Shown here piece by piece: positions 6,003 to 8,573 of a stretch of DNA of 8,573 nt. Under the pieces are notes generated by a model, which did no database searches, was not told the origin of the DNA, and saw only the letters and a program-made list of their open reading frames with translations. A program made the position numbers and the translations under genes. This stretch comes from Gammaproteobacteria bacterium RIFCSPHIGHO2_12_FULL_37_34. GTDB lineage: Bacteria; Pseudomonadota; Gammaproteobacteria; DSM-16500. The stretch's first letter is position 1. Each line of letters opens with the position of its first letter. Location: NCBI GenBank assembly GCA_001801495.1, contig MGXW01000051.1:1-8573 (forward strand), given 5' to 3'.

Positions 6003-8020
6003 TGTCAGATGTCGTCAGTCCTCTTTTACAATGGTTAAACGCGAATCCACAATGGGCAGGATTTGTTACTTTTCTCATTTCTGCCAGTGAATCAGTTGCT
6101 ATTATTGGTACAATTGTTCCTGGCTCCATCACAATGACAGCTATTGGTGCCTTAGCTGGTGCAGGCGTTATTCCTTTATGGGAAACTTTATTTTGGGCCA
6201 TATTAGGTGCGGTCATTGGTGATGGTATTAGTTATTGGATGGGACATTATTTTAAAGATAAATTGCGTGTGGCTTGGCCATTTCGTACTAATCCTGGTTT
6301 ATTAGAAAAAGGCGAAGCATTTGTTCATAAACACGGTGTGATGAGTGTATTTATTGGTCGCTTTGTGGGGCCAGTACGTGCAATTGTTCCTTTGGTTGCT
6401 GGCATGCTTGGTATGAAGCCTATGCAATTTACTGTTGCCAATATAACATCGGCCATCGGTTGGGCACCTGTTTATATGTTCCCTGGTATTTTGCTAGGCG
6501 CAGCATCACTCGAATTACCACCCGATATTGCTATGCACGTTATGTTGGTGTTATTACTCATCACTTTATTTATCATTTTATGTCTTTGGTTGGTTTACAA
6601 AATGCTGCGGCTCATTAGTCAACAAACTGAAAATATGCTGGTTCGATTCTGGAATGTATTAAAAAAATCACGTTATTTCTATATTGCAACTGTCCTTTTA
6701 AAACATCATGATCCCAAACAACATCACGGACAACTCACTCTTATATTCTATTTTATCCTAACCACTTTTGTTCTTGCCAGCTTATTAACGTATGTTAAAT
6801 GGGTTGGTCCAGCTTATATACCTATTAATGATATATTATTTCATTTATTTCGCGGAATACGTAATAACACGCTCGATCATATCATGCTAGCCTTCACTTT
6901 TCTTGGGCAACGACAAGTCATTCTCTCTGTTGTTTTTGTATTGATGATTTGGTTTATCGTGAAAAAGCGTCCGCGAGCTGCATTCCATACCTTAGCGCTT
7001 GGTGTATTTCCAATCGCTGGCATCTCACTCATCAAACATTTTATGCAAATTCCTCGGCCTTGGGGCATTCTTCAATCTCCACAAGGTTTCTCTATGCCTA
7101 GCGGGCACGCAGTGCTTGCAGCAACTATTTACATGGGTATTGCTTTTATGATCGCAACCCCATTACCTAAAAAACAACGATGGTTAATTTATACTCCAGC
7201 AGCAATCATTAGTTTTTTAGTTGGCATTTCTCGTGTTTATTTAGGAGCACATTGGTTTACAGATGTATTAGCTGCATGGTTATTAAGTGCGGCCTTATTA
7301 ATTTTAATTATTCTTTCTTTTCATCGTCAGTATGAAAAACCCATACCCTTGCTAGGCATTTCTGCTGTTTGTTTCTTAACATTATCTATCAGTTATTCGT
7401 GGTTTTACTATCAACATTTTACCCCGTTTAAAATTAATTTCACTCAACTAGATTGGCCAACCACTACAATTGATTTGAATACTTGGTGGACAAAAGATGA
7501 AGCCATTCCTGAATCGCGAGTGAGTCTATTTGGATTTCCCTCACAAAATATTAATATTCAATGGGCCGGAAATTTAAATAAAATTAAAAACACATTACTA
7601 AAAAAAGGTTGGGCATTACCTCCCCCTCGGAATTGGGTCAGTACGTTGCACCGTATTTCAGATGTTCGCAGCTCACAATATTTACCTTTGGTTTCTCCAC
7701 AATATCTTGACAAACAACCCAGCTTAATTTTAGTTAAACAAATCGGTACAGCAAAAAAACTTTTTGTACTTCGCCTGTGGGAATCTAGTCGTATCTTTCA
7801 ACCATCGCACACACCATTATGGGTGGGCACCATTGGCATGATTCCTCGTTCTTATAGTTGGTTGTTTCGTAAACGCCACGATGGTGAATTAGAATCTAAG
7901 GATATGATCACTTCATCTTCTGGATGGGAGTGGAAACTTGTCACCGTTACATTATCCACGAATAAACATAAAAAAACGATACAAAAAATTATTCTTATCA
8001 AACCGATAACACTTTCATAG
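6002..8020 (+). CDS. DedA / PAP2 phosphatase / LssY_C three-domain membrane protein
   Basis: Residues about 15-200 are a DedA (SNARE-associated) domain. They include ISASESVAIIGTIVPGS and the FIGRFVGPVRAIVPLVAG motif, whose R120, P124 and R126 match the conserved DedA arginine/proline signature. DedA proteins are implicated in phospholipid flipping. Residues about 245-470 are a membrane PAP2 phosphatase with all three motifs: K345-x6-R352-P353, P366-S-G-H369, and S410-R411-x5-H417-x3-D421. Such enzymes dephosphorylate lipids such as undecaprenyl pyrophosphate or phosphatidic acid. Residues about 495-650 are soluble and resemble the LssY C-terminal domain of unknown function, named from the Legionella lss locus. 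About twelve membrane segments are visible. The start overlaps the lipA stop by one base, so translation is coupled. The actual lipid substrate is not deducible. Confidence 0.9.
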   Translation: MSDVVSPLLQWLNANPQWAGFVTFLISASESVAIIGTIVPGSITMTAIGALAGAGVIPLWETLFWAILGAVIGDGISYWMGHYFKDKLRVAWPFRTNPGLLEKGEAFVHKHGVMSVFIGRFVGPVRAIVPLVAGMLGMKPMQFTVANITSAIGWAPVYMFPGILLGAASLELPPDIAMHVMLVLLLITLFIILCLWLVYKMLRLISQQTENMLVRFWNVLKKSRYFYIATVLLKHHDPKQHHGQLTLIFYFILTTFVLASLLTYVKWVGPAYIPINDILFHLFRGIRNNTLDHIMLAFTFLGQRQVILSVVFVLMIWFIVKKRPRAAFHTLALGVFPIAGISLIKHFMQIPRPWGILQSPQGFSMPSGHAVLAATIYMGIAFMIATPLPKKQRWLIYTPAAIISFLVGISRVYLGAHWFTDVLAAWLLSAALLILIILSFHRQYEKPIPLLGISAVCFLTLSISYSWFYYQHFTPFKINFTQLDWPTTTIDLNTWWTKDEAIPESRVSLFGFPSQNINIQWAGNLNKIKNTLLKKGWALPPPRNWVSTLHRISDVRSSQYLPLVSPQYLDKQPSLILVKQIGTAKKLFVLRLWESSRIFQPSHTPLWVGTIGMIPRSYSWLFRKRHDGELESKDMITSSSGWEWKLVTVTLSTNKHKKTIQKIILIKPITLS

Positions 8021-8022
8021 GA
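8019..8022 (+). promoter_or_regulatory. Shine-Dalgarno of sohB
   Basis: AGGA overlaps the TAG stop of the preceding gene and lies six bases before the sohB ATG at 8029. With only eight bases between the genes, there is no room for a separate promoter, which points to co-transcription. Confidence 0.55.
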
Positions 8023-8028
8023 ACGCTT

Positions 8029-8573
8029 ATGTCCCAAGCTTTTATTGAACTTGCATTATTCTCTGCAAAAATACTCATTCTTGTTATATTTATTTTAATT
8101 GTTTTCGCTGCTTTCTTTGCTCTACTTGCGAAAAGTAAAGAAAAAATGAAAGGCCGATTGATGATTAAAAATTTGAATAAGAAATATCATGAATCAACAG
8201 AAGAATTGATGGCCGAAACATTATCCAAAAAAGAATTTAAAAAATACTTGAAACAAAAAAAATTAGAAAATAAATTAAAACAAAAATCTGACCAAAAAGA
8301 AAAAAATATCTACGTTTTAAACTTTCAAGGAGATTTAAGAGCATCTGCTGTGGTCGCGCTACGCGAAGAAATTACAGCTATTTTAAATGTGGCTACAACA
8401 CAAGATGAAGTAATAGTGCGCTTAGAAAGCCCAGGTGGAACAGTACCAGGCTATGGTTTAGCAGCAGCACAACTCATGCGACTGCGCGCTAAATACATCC
8501 CTTTGACAATCACCATAGATAAAATGGCTGCAAGCGGCGGATACATGATGGCATGTGTGGCTAACAAAATATT
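8029..8573 (+). CDS. sohB: SohB, inner-membrane S49 family serine protease (3' end outside window)
   Basis: Only the first 181 residues are in the window. A single N-terminal membrane anchor spans about residues 11-33. It is followed by a lysine-rich linker (66-92; KKEFKKYLKQKKLENKLKQ) and the start of the protease domain: IYVLNFQGDLRA, LREEITAIL, and RLESPGGTVPGYGLAAAQL with the SPGG oxyanion/clp-crotonase-like motif (134-137). KMAASGGYMMAC then places the nucleophilic serine at 169. The order and wording match E. coli SohB closely, more so than the longer SppA. The catalytic lysine should lie beyond the window. SohB is a signal-peptide-peptidase-like enzyme facing the periplasm. It is the last visible gene of the lipB-lipA-DedA/PAP2 run. 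Confidence 0.95.
   Translation, partial: MSQAFIELALFSAKILILVIFILIVFAAFFALLAKSKEKMKGRLMIKNLNKKYHESTEELMAETLSKKEFKKYLKQKKLENKLKQKSDQKEKNIYVLNFQGDLRASAVVALREEITAILNVATTQDEVIVRLESPGGTVPGYGLAAAQLMRLRAKYIPLTITIDKMAASGGYMMACVANKI

Overview
The window looks like a chromosomal segment of an AT-rich, host-associated gammaproteobacterium of the Legionellales type (Legionella, Coxiella, Diplorickettsiaceae, Berkiella or Aquicella relatives). This is inferred from gene content. A lipB-lipA-DedA/PAP2/LssY-sohB block with gammaproteobacterial-style sequences sits beside two eukaryote-like proteins of the kind these bacteria inject into host cells. I cannot name the genus from sequence alone.

Layout, left to right. 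(1) Positions 1-439 (+) hold the 3' end of one small XRE-type helix-turn-helix protein and a complete second one, which look like antitoxin-style regulators. (2) Positions 487-1680 (-) encode an F-box plus ankyrin-repeat protein, a candidate SCF ubiquitin-ligase adaptor. (3) Positions 1871-1943 (-) are a tRNA-Thr with anticodon CGU and no encoded CCA tail. (4) Positions 1944-2379 are mostly intergenic, with one doubtful 92-codon minus-strand ORF and the likely promoter of the next gene. (5) Positions 2380-4410 (+) encode a 676-aa ankyrin / TPR-like / OTU cysteine protease protein with an intact D-G-D-C...H active-site signature. It also has a basic KRKR patch resembling a nuclear localisation signal and a PPxY motif in its tail. 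(6) Positions 4382-8573 (+) are a tightly packed housekeeping run: lipB, lipA, a three-domain DedA-PAP2-LssY_C membrane protein, and the start of sohB (S49 protease), which runs off the window.

How it fits together. LipB and LipA make protein-bound lipoate. The membrane phosphatase/transporter-like protein and SohB share their transcript by overlap or very short spacing. The most interesting part is 487-4410. A predicted ubiquitin adaptor (F-box) and a predicted deubiquitinase (OTU) lie within 700 bp of each other around a tRNA gene. Both use ankyrin repeats with the same unusual TxLxWA variant. The OTU gene overlaps lipB, so the effector-like gene appears joined to the front of a housekeeping operon.
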